Below are positions 23,258 to 34,653 of a stretch of 64,000 nt of DNA, one piece after another (the first letter of the stretch is position 1; the number at the start of each line of letters is the position of its first letter). Below the pieces are notes generated by a model. It made no database searches. It saw nothing but the letters and a program-made list of their open reading frames with translations, and was not told the origin of the DNA. This stretch comes from Callorhinus ursinus (Eukaryota > Chordata > Mammalia > Carnivora > Otariidae), in contig NW_020312828.1 in NCBI RefSeq assembly GCF_003265705.1, forward strand, positions 53,190,055 to 53,254,054, read 5' to 3'. Position numbers and translations under genes: made by a program.

Positions 23258-23701
23258 TTTTTAAAATTTAATTTAATTTTATTTACATTCAATTAATTAA
23301 CATATAGTGTATTATTAGTTTCAGAGGTAGAGTTCAGTGATTCATCAGTTGTATATAACACCCAGTGCTCTTTACATTATGTGCCCTCCTTAATGCCTCC
23401 TTAGTGCCCAGTTACCCATCCCCCCACCCCCCTCCCCTCCAGCAACCCTCAGTTTGTTTCCTATGCTTAAGTCTCTTTTGGTTTGTCTCCCTCTCTGATC
23501 TCGTCTTGTTTTTTTTTTTTCCCTCCCTTCCTCTATGATCCTTTGTTTTTTTTCTTAGATTCCCACATATGAGTGAAATCATATGGTCATTTGTCTTTCT
23601 CTGATTGACTTACTTCGCTTAGTGTAATATCCTCTAGTTCCACCCACGTCGTTGCAAATGGCAAGATTTCATTTTTTTGATGGCTCAATAATATTCTATT
23701 G
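23258..23701 (-). mobile_element. Young 5'-truncated L1, minus strand
   Basis: 3' UTR first ('acatatagtgtattattagt', 'cccagtgctctttacattat', a CCCCACCCCCCTCCCCTCC tract), then the reverse of the ORF2 end ('atttgtctttctctgattga'). Flanks TTTGAATTCCT (23247-23257) and TTTGAATTCT (23702-23711) are the target duplication. Confidence 0.88.
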
Positions 23702-23711
23702 TTTGAATTCT

Positions 23712-24059
23712 TATAAATAGTTAAATGATATTTCCTGCTGAGCCATGTATTATACTGGGATTAATTTTACTTTCCTTTTATTAGTTCATTGCCTTGTGTT
23801 TTTTTTCCCTTTGATTAGTGATTTTACATATATAATCCTTTGGTTAGTAGTTTTATATATATAATTAAATACATAATTTAATTTCAACCACTTTTAGTTG
23901 TTTACACCCCTCCAAATACATCCAGACATATTAGGTGTTCTATGAATTTCATTTTTCTTGAAGAAAGCTCCCCTGGAGTTGTTTGACTTTTCCCAATTTC
24001 CTACATTTTTCCCATATCTTACACCTTTTCTTTCCTGGTTTATGCTCTTGTTTAGTGTA
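23712..24059. other. Unassigned AT-rich sequence
   Basis: Two similar phrases around 'gattttacatatataatcct' and 'agttttatatatataatta' suggest a small local duplication. Nothing else recognised. Confidence 0.45.
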
Positions 24060-24199
24060 ACACATCCTCTAATGGTTTACTGAGAGAGTCACAGCAGCTC
24101 GATTTTCATGACTTTAGATGTCTGAAATGTCTTTATTTTCCCTCACGTTTCATTAGTAGACAGAGTATAGAATTCTAGGCTAAAAATCTCAGTATTTTA

Positions 24200-24407
24200 T
24201 TTATTTTTTATTTTTTTTAAGATTTTATTTATTTATTTGACAGAGAGAGACACAGCGAGAGAGGGAACACGAGCAGAGGGAGTGGGAGAGGGAGAAGCAG
24301 GTTTCCCGCCGAGCAGGGAGCCTAATGTGGGGCTCGATCCCAGGACCCTGGGATCATGACCTGAGCTGAAGGCAGACGCTTAACGACTGAGCCACCCAGG
24401 CGCCCCG
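24200..24407 (-). mobile_element. Can-SINE, near-consensus arctoid-type copy
   Basis: The cleanest copy in the window, ending 'ctgagccacccaggcgcccc'. On the minus strand the tRNA-like A-box (TGGCTCAGTCG) and B-box-like GGGATCGAGCC are intact, so the internal pol III promoter may be preserved. Perfect 16-bp target duplication AAATCTCAGTATTTTA at 24184-24199 and 24408-24423. Confidence 0.97.
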
Positions 24408-25198
24408 AAATCTCAGTATTTTAAAAGTCATTGTTTCAATGTCTTATAGATTCCAGGGCTGCTGTTGAGAAGTCAAAGCCAGTCTAATACCTGACTCTTC
24501 TTTGTACCTTCTCTTTGGAAGTGGGTGGAGTTTTCTCTTTGCTTCCAGTGGGTTCAGAAAATGTATGATAATTGACATTAGTATGGATCATTTTTTTTTT
24601 TTTTCCAGTATGCCAAGGCAGATACGTTCATCAGGCCCCTCCATCTGCAAACTCATGTCCTTCAGTTCTGGGGACACGTTGTGGATTATTCTTTGTTGAT
24701 CTCCTCTACTCCATTGTGTACTTTCTCTCTCTGGAAATCCTTTTATTTGGGTATTGGATTTCCTGGATTAGTTCTTTATTTGCCCATCTTTCCTATTTTC
24801 TGTTGTCTTCTTACTCTATTCTCTGAAAGGTTTCTGCAGGGTTATTCCCCAGGCTTTCTACTGAGTTTTTGATTTCTGCATTTTTTTAAATTCCAAAAGC
24901 TCTTTTAAAAAATTATGCATAATCCCCCCTCCATTTTCAATAGCATACTGACCTTGCCTCATAGTTATAATATTTATTTCTTATACATCTTAGAATGATT
25001 TCTTTAAATAAACTTTTCTTCTCCCTTAATAGTCTCCATTCCCTTGTTTATTTGTCTGGTAATCCTTAGTTGCTCTTTTTTTCAGAGAGAAGGCCCTTGA
25101 AAACCTGACTGCAAGTTTGAGTGTGTGGACAGTGCTTGTCAATTGTGGGCTTCACTTTTGGTGGTCTGTGCTTTTGTTGAATTTCTTTCTTTTTTTTT

Positions 25199-25384
25199 AA
25201 AGATTTCATTTATTTATTAGACCGAGACACAGCAAGAGAGGGAACACAAGCAGGGGGAGTGGGAGAGGGAGAAGCAGGCTCCCCACGGAGCAGGGAGCCC
25301 GACGTGGGGCTCAATCCTTGGGACCTTGGGATCATGACCTGAGCCGAAGGCAGACGCTTAACGACTGAGCCACCCAGGCACCCC
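25199..25384 (-). mobile_element. Can-SINE, arctoid-type, minus strand
   Basis: 'gagacacagcaagagaggga' and 'cggagcagggagcccgac'. Target duplication TCTTTCTTTTTTTT at about 25184-25198 and 25385-25399. Confidence 0.93.
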
Positions 25385-25885
25385 TCTTTCTTTTTTTTTT
25401 TCATTGAATTTCTGATGTTCAGTTTAGTCTTCCTTTTTGGCTGGTCACTTTGCCCAAAGAAAACTTCCAATCTCTTGCCTGAAGGTTAGATAACTGGCTA
25501 TTAGAGTCCTGGGAGCTGAATGAGGGAAGGAGGCAGGATAGCTCAGCATTCAGAATGTAAATATTGATTTAATCTCCACATATTTAGTGTGATATTAAGG
25601 ATGCCAATGACTCTGATATCTCCTACTCCAGAGACCCTCTATTTAACCCTCTTCAGAGAAATCTTTTTAGTCCTTTCCTGGAGATGAACACTACAGTTGC
25701 CCTGCAGTTTATAGTAGAAAGGGGGTTGTGGGGTCCATTTCCTAAACAAACTTTCAAGTACTTTTCTGTATTTAGACTCATTTTCACTTGCTATGGCTGG
25801 AAACTTATAATGTCTAACTATGGCCCTAGCTGTGGCATTTTGGCTATCAAAACAGAGTATTTGGATAAAAATATTTGTAACTTCA

Positions 25886-26090
25886 CTTTACTGAGTGTTT
25901 GCTTTGTACCAAGTACATTATAGACATTATCTATAATTTTCAAAACCAACCTGAAACTACAAGTTATTATCATCCTCATTGCATGGAGTTGAATAAGTAG
26001 AATTACATAGTAAGCAAGTAATTGTGTTTGGGATTCAAAAACCAAGTCTGGATCGCTGGCCCCAAAGTTGATGCTTTTGCTGCATGCTGC
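25886..26090 (-). mobile_element. MIR, minus strand
   Basis: 'ttactgagtgtttgctttgt', 'tattatcatcctcattgcat', 'gggattcaaaaaccaagtct' follow the reverse MIR. Confidence 0.68.
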
Positions 26091-26480
26091 ACTGCTTTGT
26101 TAGTTTTAGAAGAGGAGTCAACTTAGTAAGTCAGAAATACCAAGACCTACTGGCACAACTGAAATGTGTTGCATAATGCCTTTGCTCTTCACCTCAATTC
26201 ATATTCATCGGGTGTTTTAGAACTTGTAATTCTCACAGTGGCCTTTTATTTTGTGTGTATCTGGAGTAGGCATCGGGAGTGGAGAGTGAGACCCCAAGTA
26301 TTATGGGAATGATGACTTTGAAAAGGTCAGTGATGCTGCTACTAGCAGGAATTGGAAGTAAACTGTTGAAAGAGGGAGAGCTTGTGATTATATTTCTATT
26401 CTTTATATTTGGGTAATGGTAAAAATCTCAAATGATGAAATCAAATGTAGCTTTTTGCTGCTATTATGAGTCTTTTTGGT
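26091..26480. other. Unassigned sequence
   Basis: Nothing recognised on either strand. Confidence 0.5.
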
Positions 26481-26490
26481 TGAGTTTTTT

Positions 26491-26673
26491 CCTAAGATTT
26501 TTATTTATAGATTTGAGAGAGAGAGGGAGAGAGCAAGAGAGCACAGGAGGGAGAGGGAAAAGCAGGCTCCTCATTGAACAGGGAACCCAACATGGGGCTG
26601 GATGCCAGGACCCCAGGATCATGACCTGAGCTAAAGGCAGACACTTAACTTACTGAGCCACTCAGATGACCCT
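26491..26673 (-). mobile_element. Can-SINE, diverged, minus strand
   Basis: 'gatcatgacctgagctaaag' and 'actgagccactcagatgacc' (the head has several substitutions). Flanks TGAGTTTTTT / TGAGTTTGTT are a weak target duplication. Confidence 0.9.
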
Positions 26674-26914
26674 GACTGAGTTTGTTTCTTAAGGCTGAGC
26701 AATTAAGTGAGGCTTTCCTCACTTAATCAGGAATCAAGATTAGAAGATCTGAGAGGTCATTTTCAGCTTCATGACTCAAAAATGTTTATTAGTGAGCTCT
26801 GTTTCCTCACTCATCAACCTAGTCTTCTTCTTCTGCTATAATCAAGTATTCATTCCTATCATTTGTGCCCTGCACTTCCACTCTGCCTCCCGAACCAAAG
26901 CACACCTATAAATT

Positions 26915-27075
26915 CTGAACTAATATTTACCAACCACCTACTATCTGCCAGCCACTGTTAGATGTCAATGGCACAAAAATAACAAGACAGACCAAGGCCT
27001 GCCACATAGAACTTAGAGTTTAATGGAGAATTCTCATCTTTAATAAGCAATTGAAATAAACTAATAAATAAACAG
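26915..27075 (-). mobile_element. L2 3' end
   Basis: 'tttaccaaccacctactatc', 'tgccagccactgttagatgt' and then 'acttagagtttaatgg' with 'aataaataaacagtaa' match the reversed L2 terminus. Sequence at 26690-26914 is unassigned. Confidence 0.6.
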
Positions 27076-27179
27076 TAAGGGGACAGATCTTACCATCCTT
27101 TCCAAATTTTTCCATATAATATGTATTAAAGAATATGTTTTATTAAAGAATAAATATTTGTACTCCCTTTCATTTTATA

Positions 27180-28000
27180 TTCAACATTAACCTAAATTAC
27201 CTCCTCAGTCTCCCAGGTTTTACTGTCCTTCAAGGAGGCTAGCATTGCTCCTTTTCCAAAAGCATACGTTTGGTTCTCTCCTTCTCTAACTACAGCCTCC
27301 TCCTGGCCATCTGCCTCCTTCCCCCAACTCTGCTGATCCTTAGGAGTTCTTCTTTTCCATCGTCACCCATTTAGCCCTCTTTTGACATCACTTGTCTTCT
27401 GTACTTATCTCAGAAAAAAAGCTGTTCCTCTTCTTCCAGATTAATGCTGCTACTTTTGCTCTAGGATTATTACTTACTCCTCAGATATAGTATTCTCACT
27501 CTTCAGCATCATCCCTAGACAGGCTCCATTGGCATAGTCTCATCTGTCTTTGCATGTGCACAGATTTTTTACACTACTTATAATTTTCCAGTTGACACAG
27601 ACAACCCATGGAGCTAGTCTTCTTTCCCTCAGATTTTCACTTTCAGATAGCCAGTTAATATCTATTACCTATGGTTTTGATTTCCCTCACAACATACTTT
27701 TTCTTTAGCCTCTGTCAGATATTTTTCTTCAAAACCTTCCACCAAAACTCTTCCAGGGATGACTATTGACTTCTGACTAAATCCAATGACCTTTTCCAGG
27801 CCTTTCTTTTTGGCTTTGGCCTTCTTAACATTTCTGCAGCACATGGCCATGTTGTCCTTCTGAAACCCACTTAATGGTTGGCTTCTGTGATCTTCTGTGA
27901 CACCGAACTTCCATGATCATCATCCATTGTCCAACAATTCCTTCTCCAGGCTCTTCTCTATTCTAGTTCAGTTCTTAACCCTTTGAACTTCACTCTCAAG
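27180..28000 (+). mobile_element. L2 ORF region, decayed
   Basis: 'tttctgcagcacatggccat' with 'ttggcttctgtgatcttctg' and 'tgtgacaccg' matches L2 ORF2 around the reverse-transcriptase segment (consensus 'tctgcagcatttgacac' ... 'cttggcttctgtgacacc'). Forward orientation, all frames broken. The left 200 bp is less certain. Confidence 0.5.
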
Positions 28001-28479
28001 TTTTTTTTTTTTTTTTCCATTTTTTGATTGATTCTGTGCACTGGCTTTAGCTATTAAGTCTATTCTTGGTGAGTCTCACCCTGCATTTTCCAAGTGGATC
28101 ATGATATAAAGTGTCAAGGGTTGACCATAGTTTGGAATGTTTTGCTTAGGCAAAATTATATAGACTTCTGTACAGAAGGATCATTCTGAGTGTTTGATAT
28201 TCTAATGTGCATTCTGAGTATCCAAGAAGTAGTAAACATTTTCCAAATTTATTTAGTCTCAGGATATTTTAATGGGGCATCTCATGTCAATAGTGTTTGA
28301 GAAACACATTTTGGAAAATACTGCTTATTATTGTGAGTTCTAATGTCTCATCTTAATTCAATTTCATGCCAGAAACTAAATATGGGATATTTCTACTTGG
28401 ATATAATATTAACTTAGTAGGTCTAGAACTTACTATCTCAGTAGGTCTAGAATTCTACTCAGTAGGTCACCATTACCTT
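28001..28479. other. Unassigned, with T-run and a local triplication
   Basis: A poly-T run of about 16 bases starts near 28001. 'agtaggtctagaa'-type units recur at 28416, 28440 and 28461 with spacings of 24 and 21 bases, an imperfect tandem triplication. The 'tttgagaaacacattttgga' part may be a small decayed element. Confidence 0.5.
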
Positions 28480-29010
28480 TCAACCCATTATCTCTTCTCA
28501 GTTTTCTTCTCTGCATCAGTGTCGCCCCAATTTTCTTAGTCATCCCAACTCAGAATCTCAGCATCATCTCTGGATTTTCCTTCTTCATCATTCCTTTTAC
28601 CATTCAGTCATCCCTTAATTATTCATTAGATAGTTCTTGAACTTGTATGCACTGTCATTTCCTTAGTCCAACTTCTCATAACCTCATATTTGGAAATCAT
28701 CCTAACTGGCCCTGATGTGTCAAGTTTTTCCTCATACTAATTCATACAAAACAACCACTTTTGTCAAAACACTGATTTGATTATGTCACTGCCCTGTTAA
28801 GAATCTTCAGTCAACTTTTTGTTACCTCTTGAAGAAAGTCTGAACTATTACCCAAGACATTTTAAGGTTAATGTCTCTATCGACCTTCCCTATCTAGTTC
28901 CTTGTTACTCCTCTAATGTTACTATTTACTCCAGCTAAATTGACCTCACTGTTCTAAGACTGTAGAGGTATTTCCAACTCTGAACCACTTACTGACAATC
29001 AGCCTTACAT
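28480..29010 (+). mobile_element. L2 remnant, plus strand
   Basis: 'ttagtcatcccaactcagaa', 'catcatctctggattttcct', 'gatttgattatgtcactgcc' and 'ctgttaagaatcttcagtca' reproduce the L2 order. Probably the same insertion as 27180-28000, separated by the unassigned block. Confidence 0.62.
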
Positions 29011-29204
29011 TACTTTAGGCCTTATTTTAAAAAAATCATAGATCATAAAATCAATTTTTTTGGTGTTTAGGTGAAATTCTTCATTTTCATGTATTTGCTT
29101 GAAGAGTACATCTATATTATAGTTCTTTATTTTCTCTTCATAAGGAAGTAATGATCTCTATAAGATATTCTTATACTTTTATGTCACTCACTTCTATGTA
29201 ACAC

Positions 29205-29690
29205 ATTATCTCAAATTTAATTTCCTAAAACAAAAATAGCCTATTTGCTCATGGTTCTGTGGGAATTCAGGCAGGGACTGGCTAGAGTTTCTTCTTTGCA
29301 GGGATCATGGTGTTGGGGTGCTGGGGGGATGGCTAGAGGTTTAAAACACTCTCACTTACATTTCTGAGTTATTTCTGGTTCCCGATTGAGGACTCACCTG
29401 GGGCTGTTGTCAGGGACCTTGGTTTTTCTCCACATAGATGTCTCCAAGTGGCTGCTTGGGCTGCCTCACAGCACAGAGGCTGAGTTCCCAGAAGCTGAAT
29501 TGTAAAACGCAGAGATAGAAGTTGTATAAATTTTAAGGCCTAGCCTCAGAAGTCAAAGCATTACATCTCCCATTAAGCATGGTAAGTACTAAGTCTAGCC
29601 CAAATTCAATGGTGAAAGAAATAGACTATACCTTTTAATAGAAGAGTAAATAGCAAGGCCACATTGCAAAAGAGCATGTGGTATGGATGA
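29205..29690 (-). mobile_element. MLT1 (ERVL-MaLR) LTR, minus strand
   Basis: Reversed, it reads 'tttgacttctgaggctaggc', 'ctgtgaggcagcccaagcag' and 'gacaacagccccaggtgagt', the order of MLT1 LTRs. The 3' end at the left is 'ctcatggttctgtgggaatt'. It is an old endogenous-retrovirus-derived LTR with no internal genes. Sequence at 29011-29204 is unassigned. Confidence 0.62.
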
Positions 29691-29929
29691 TATTGTTGGA
29701 GCTTTCTTTGGGAAGACAACCCATTTACACTAATGTTCTTTCTAGTTTTCTAAAAAACATTTTAATATGAAAATTTTCAAACATCTATAATAATGGACAA
29801 AATAGTATAATGTACTCCATGTATGTATTTTCTTAGACTCTGTATTTTTCTATTGACATCCATTCATCATGGGGCCAATAAACTGACTATATTTTCTTTT
29901 CTGTATTCTTGATACTCTGGCATATTCTT

Positions 29930-30340
29930 GATATCCTGATATTTTGGGGCCTTACAGACCTGGGAGAGATTGCCTCTTTTACACAAACCAACCACTTCCT
30001 TATCTGACTTTTACACACCAAGCCAAAATTTCCCCTGCCCTAAACTATCCCAGGGATAGGTATCAGGCAAGTAGAGACCACCCCCATAGTCTAAAGCTTG
30101 CCAGAATTATTCAAATTGGCCAACCCTAAACTGTTTACCTTGTCCTGCCTTGCCTTTCCCGTGGAAATCCCAATAAAGACTCTGGCACAGAATTTCCCCT
30201 TGTTCCTGTCTTCCGTCTCTTGACTACCCTGATGCTTCTGTGTAAGTAATAAAAATCTTCTTTCAATGGCATTAACCTCTCTGTGTTTGTAATCAGTCAC
30301 CTGTATAAATTAAAAACCTGTGGGTACAAACAAGACAGTA
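29930..30340 (+). mobile_element. Class-I-ERV-like solo LTR
   Basis: Compact block inside L1 sequence with a possible TG start near 29938 ('tgatattttggggcctta') and AATAAA at 30172-30177. Downstream are pyrimidine-rich 'ttgttcctgtcttccgtctc' and a second AATAAA near 30249, a U3-R-U5-like layout as in gammaretroviral LTRs. No gag, pol or env adjoins it. No short target duplication could be fixed, so the ends are approximate and the class is inferred. Confidence 0.45.
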
Positions 30341-30642
30341 TGTATCACCCCCAGGTCCAATAATTCAGTAGTTATCAGTTCAGTGACTCCCCATCTCTAA
30401 AATATTTAGAAGCAAATTCCAGATATTATATAATTTCAACTGTGAATATTTCAGTATTTGTGTGTATTTATACATGAATATATGTATGTATATTACTTTT
30501 CTTCAATTATAACCATCATATGATTATCTCAGCAAGTGATTTTTTTAGTATCATGAATATTAAAGAAATATTGAAAAGTTGAAATATTTTAAATTGTTTC
30601 ACAAATTTTTTTTTATAGTTTATTGTTTAAATTAGGATCTAA

Positions 30643-30857
30643 GGGCACTTGGGTGGCTCAGTCAGTTAAGCATCTGACTCTTGATTTCAGCTTAGGTCAT
30701 GATCTCAGGGTCATGAGATCAAGCCCCAAGTTGGGCTCAGCACGGAATCTGCTTGAGATTCTCTCTCTCTCTCTCTCTCCCTCTGCCCCCCTCCCACTAG
30801 AATGCACTCTCTCTCTTTCTAAAATAAATAAATCTCTAAAAATAAATTAAAAAATTA
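30643..30857 (+). mobile_element. Can-SINE, older subfamily, plus strand
   Basis: 'gggcacttgggtggctcagt' head, 'catctgactcttgatttcag' body, (CT)n tract. Flanks ATTAGGATCTAA (30631-30642) and AATAAGGATCCAA (30858-30870) restore continuous L1 sequence. Confidence 0.93.
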
Positions 30858-32291
30858 AATAAGGATCCAAATGAAGTTTATACATTGTATCTGGTTGTTA
30901 TGTCTTTTTATTTTCTTTTTATATGTAGGTTTCTTTCCTGTCCTTTATTTGCAATTTTTCTTCCTCCCTGTCTCTCTTCCCCACTCTTTTCTTCCCTCTC
31001 TCTCCCTCTCTTTCTATCTTTGGTATGGTTATTGAAGAAAGACACTAGTTGGTTTTTCCTGCAGAAACCCTACTTCCCTTATTTTACTTACATTCCCATG
31101 GTGCCATTTAATATGTTCCTTCATCCCTTTAATTTCCTACTAATTAGTAGTTAGATATTGACAGATTTGGGCTTGATTTTTTTAGCAAGAGTTCTTCATA
31201 GGTATACTTCTCTGAGTATGTACATAATGTCTGTTTGTCTTACTCTCAGTGATGTTAGCAGCCATTGATGATTACTGCTTATAGCTATTAATTTATTAGG
31301 GATTGTAAAATAGTGATAATTTCATCATTTCTTCATTGTTTATTAGCTGGAAGATTTCCATAAAGTAAACCTTCTCAACACCAATTATCTGTTTTCCCTG
31401 ATGTATAGTCCATTCTCAAGAGAATGATGATCAATGAAGTTTTTTAAAGTATCATTTTGAACTTACAAATTTGAGTATATTGGATTTGTGTCAATCCATT
31501 GTAGTTAATATCCTTATTGATGTTCAAAGGTCCAAGTCAATAGACCAAGTTGACACCTGAGTCTCTATGACAAGACCATAGTTAGCCTTTGATAATTTCC
31601 TGGCTTTCTGGCCAACAAAATGTTCATCAGTAAATTTTCTGTTTCAGAGCTGGAATCAACCATCTGTCCAAGGAATACTGGTTCCTTTTGGTGGAAATTG
31701 ATATTTTTCTCTTGTTGGTAACCATTTGTCTGGTTTGTTTTCCTTATTTAAAAAAATATAATAATAACAAGATTTTGTTACTAAAAAAGTTAATAGATTT
31801 TATTTTTCAGAGCTGTTTTAGGTTCACAGCAAAATTGAGCAGAAGGTACAGAGATTCCCTATATATCCTCTGTCCCCTTATACATACAGCCTCTCCTAAC
31901 TATCAAAGTTCTGCACCAGAGTAGTACATTTATTACAGTCAATGAACCTACATGGACACATTATTGTTACCCAAAGTCCATAGCTTACATTAAGATTCAT
32001 TATCTGTATGTTCTATGGGTTTTAGAAAACGAATAATGACATATATGCCCTATTATAATATTATACAGAGTGGTTTCACTGCCCTAAAAATCCTGTGTGC
32101 TCCAATTATTCTTCCCTCCTTCTTCCCTAATTGCTGACAACCACTGATCCTTTTACTGTCTCCATAGTTTTTCTTTTTCCAGAATATCATATAGTTGGAG
32201 TCATACAGTATGTAGTGTTTTCAGATTAACTCTTTTCACTTAATAATATACATTTAAGTTTCTTCCATGTCTTTCTATGGCTTGATAGCTC

Positions 32292-32499
32292 ATTTCCATT
32301 TGGGCTACTATAGCAAAATACCACAGATTAGGTGGCTTATAAACAATAGCAATTTATTTCTCAGAGTTCTGGAGGATGGAAGTCCAAAACTGGATGCCAG
32401 CATGGTTGGGTTCAGGTGAAGACCTTCTTCTGGGTTGCAGATTGCTGACTTCTCAATGTAACCTCACATGGTGGAAAGGGTAAGGGAGCTTTCTCCCTT
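32292..32499 (-). mobile_element. MLT1 LTR fragment, minus strand
   Basis: 'gcaaaataccacagattagg', 'tggcttataaacaatagcaa', 'tcagagttctggaggatgga' and 'gtaacctcacatggtgga' are the reversed 3' portion of an MLT1A-type MaLR LTR. The 5' part is missing. Old endogenous LTR, non-coding. Confidence 0.7.
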
Positions 32500-32556
32500 G
32501 TATTGATACAGCATGGTTTTATTTAACCCATTCCCTATTGACAAGCATTTGGTTTT

Positions 32557-33322
32557 GTTTCACTAGCCTTTGGAGATGTATCTTGAAAGAAGTTGCTGTG
32601 GCCGATGTCAAAGAGGTTACTGCCTATGTTCTCCTCTAGGATTTTGATGGATTCCTGCCTCACACTGAGGTCTTTCATCCATTTTGAGTTTGTCTTTGTG
32701 TATGGTGTTAGAGAATGGTCGAGTTTCATTCTTCCATATATAGCTGTCCAATTTTCCTAGCACCATTTATTGAAGAGACTGTCTTTTTTCCATTGCATAT
32801 TTTTTCCTGCTTTGTTGAAGACTGACCATAGAGTTGAGGGTCCATATCTGGGCTCTCTATTTTGTTCCATTTGTCTATATGTCTGCTTTTATTCCAGTAC
32901 CATGCTGTCTTGGTGATCACTGCTTTGTAATATAGCTTGAAATCAGGCAACGTCATGCCCCCAACTTTGTTTTTCTTTTTCGACATTTCCTTGGTGATTC
33001 GGGGTCTTTTCTGATTCCATACAAATTTTAGGATTGTTTGTTCCAGCACTTTGAAAAATGTCGTTGGAATTTTGATCAGGATGGCATTGAAGGTATAGAT
33101 TACTCTGTGTAGCATAGACATTTTAACAATGTTTATTCTTCCGATGCATGAGCATGGAATGTTTTTCCATCTTTTTGTGTCTTCTTCAATTTCTTTCATG
33201 AGTGTTCTGTAGTTCCTAGAGTATAGATCTTTCACCTTTTTGGTTAGGTTTATTCCATGTTATCTTATGGTTTTTGGTACTATTGTAAGTGGAATCATTT
33301 CTCTAATTTCTCTTTCTACAGT
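32557..33322 (-). pseudogene. L1 ORF2 fragment, inverted part
   Basis: Minus-strand translation gives the ORF2 region after the reverse-transcriptase core (phrases [49 protein letters not shown]). It ends about where the plus-strand piece begins. Frame shifts near 32726 and a stop near 33255 break it. Non-functional fragment of the LINE-1 replication protein. Confidence 0.88.
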
Positions 33323-33324
33323 TG

Positions 33325-34031
33325 CATTCATCAAGATAACAAGCTTCTGCACAGCAAAGGCAACAGTCACCAAAACAAAGAGGCAACCCACAGAATGGGA
33401 GAAGATATTTGCAAATAACACTACAGATAAAGGGCTGGTATCCAAGATCTATAAAGAACTTCTCAAACTCAACACCCAGAAAACAAATCATCAAGTCAAA
33501 AAATGGGCAGAAGACATGAACAGACACTTCTCCAAAGAAGACATACAAATGGCTAACAGACACATGAAAAAATGTTCATCCTCATTAGCCATCAGGGAAA
33601 TTCAAATCAAAACCACATTGAGATACCACCTTACACCAGTTAGAATGGCAAAAATTGACAAGGCAAGAAACAACAAATGTTGGAGAGGTTGTGGAGAAAG
33701 GGGAACCCTCTTACACTGTTGGTGGGAATGCAAGTTGGTACAGCCACTTTGGAAAACAGTGTGGAGGTTCCTCAAAAAATTAAAAATAGAGCTACCCTAT
33801 GACCCAGCAATTGCACTAGTGGATATTTACCCCAAAGACACAGATGTAGTGAAAAGAAGGGCCATATGCACCCCAATGTTCATAGCAGCAATGTCCGCAA
33901 TAGCCAAACTGTGGAAAGAGCTGAGATGCCCTTCAACAGATGAATGGATAAAGAAGATGTGGTCCATATATACAATGGAATATTACTCAGCCATCAGAAA
34001 GGATGAATACCCAACTTTTAAATCAACATGA
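33325..34031 (+). pseudogene. L1 ORF2 C-terminal fragment
   Basis: Open from the inversion junction to a stop at 34029-34031 (about 235 codons): [58 protein letters not shown]. The C-terminal zinc-knuckle-like motif C-x3-C-x7-H-x4-C is intact at 33678-33731 (CWRGC...H...C). The frame also runs about 85 bp leftward into the inverted part by chance. Without the endonuclease and reverse-transcriptase regions it cannot act alone. Confidence 0.9.
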
Positions 34032-34450
34032 ATGGGAGTGGAGTAGATTATGCTAAGTGAAATAAGCCAAGCAGAGAAAGTTAATTATCATAAGGTCTCA
34101 GTTATTTGTGAAACATAAGGAATAGCATGGAGGCATTAGGGGAAGGAAGGGAAAAATGAAGGGGGGAAATCGGAGGGAGAGATGAACCATGAGAGAGTAT
34201 GGACTCTGAGAAACAAACAGGGTTCTAGAGGGGAGGGGGGTGGGGGATGGGTTAGCCTGGTGATGGGTATTAAGGAGGGCACGTACTGCATGGACCACTG
34301 GGTGCTTTACAAAAACAATGAATCGTGATCACTACATCAAAAACTAATTATGTATGGTGACTAACATAACATAATAAAATTAAATTTAAAAAAAGACAAA
34401 AAACAAACATTTGGGTTTTTTATGATCTTTGCTATTACAAATAGTATTTC

Positions 34451-34653
34451 TTCTTTTTTTTAAGATTTTGTTTATTTATTTGAGATAGAGAGAGAGACAG
34501 CACCCACGTACTGTGGGGGTGGGGGGGAGTGCATAGGGAGAGGGAAAAGCAGGCTCCCCATTGAGCAGGGAGCAGGAGGCAGGGCTCAATCCCAGGACCT
34601 TGAGATCATGATGGGAGTCAAAGGCTTAACAGACTGAGCCACCCAGGCGCCTC
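34451..34653 (-). mobile_element. Can-SINE, minus strand
   Basis: Perfect target duplication TACAAATAGTATTTC at 34436-34450 and 34654-34668, inside the old L1. The body has an unusual G-rich insertion ('gtgggggtgggggggagtg'). Confidence 0.95.

Larger units (their letters stand above)
24060..25700 (-). mobile_element. Probable old antisense L1-derived block with two SINE insertions
   Basis: 'gaaatgtctttattttccct', 'agtatagaattctaggctaa', 'gctgctgttgagaagtcaaa' and 'ctgcaaactcatgtccttca' occur in the order found in old antisense L1M sequence. Can-SINEs at 24200-24407 and 25199-25384 interrupt it. Confidence 0.45.
29745..31700 (-). mobile_element. Antisense L1M 3' UTR, interrupted twice
   Basis: Three pieces: 29745-29865 ('atatgaaaattttcaaacat'), 30345-30642 ('gaagcaaattccagatatta') and 30858-31700 ('aaggatccaaatgaagttta', 'catggtgccatttaatatgt', 'ggaatactggttccttttgg') run in order through an old L1M 3' UTR in reverse. 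The gaps hold a solo LTR and a Can-SINE. Confidence 0.65.
32557..34402 (+). mobile_element. Young L1 with 5' inversion (twin priming)
   Basis: Left part 32557-33322 carries L1 ORF2 on the minus strand; right part 33325-34402 carries the adjacent downstream ORF2 segment plus 3' UTR and A-tail on the plus strand. Flanks ACAAGCATTTGGTTTT (32541-32556) and ACAAACATTTGGGTTTT (34403-34419) are target duplications enclosing both pieces, so it is one insertion event. Confidence 0.9.

Noticed and set aside
33240..33324. Upstream extension of the 263-codon frame ending at 34031
   Set aside because: The first 28 codons cross the L1 inversion junction and read antisense ORF2 sequence; true ORF2 similarity starts at about 33325.
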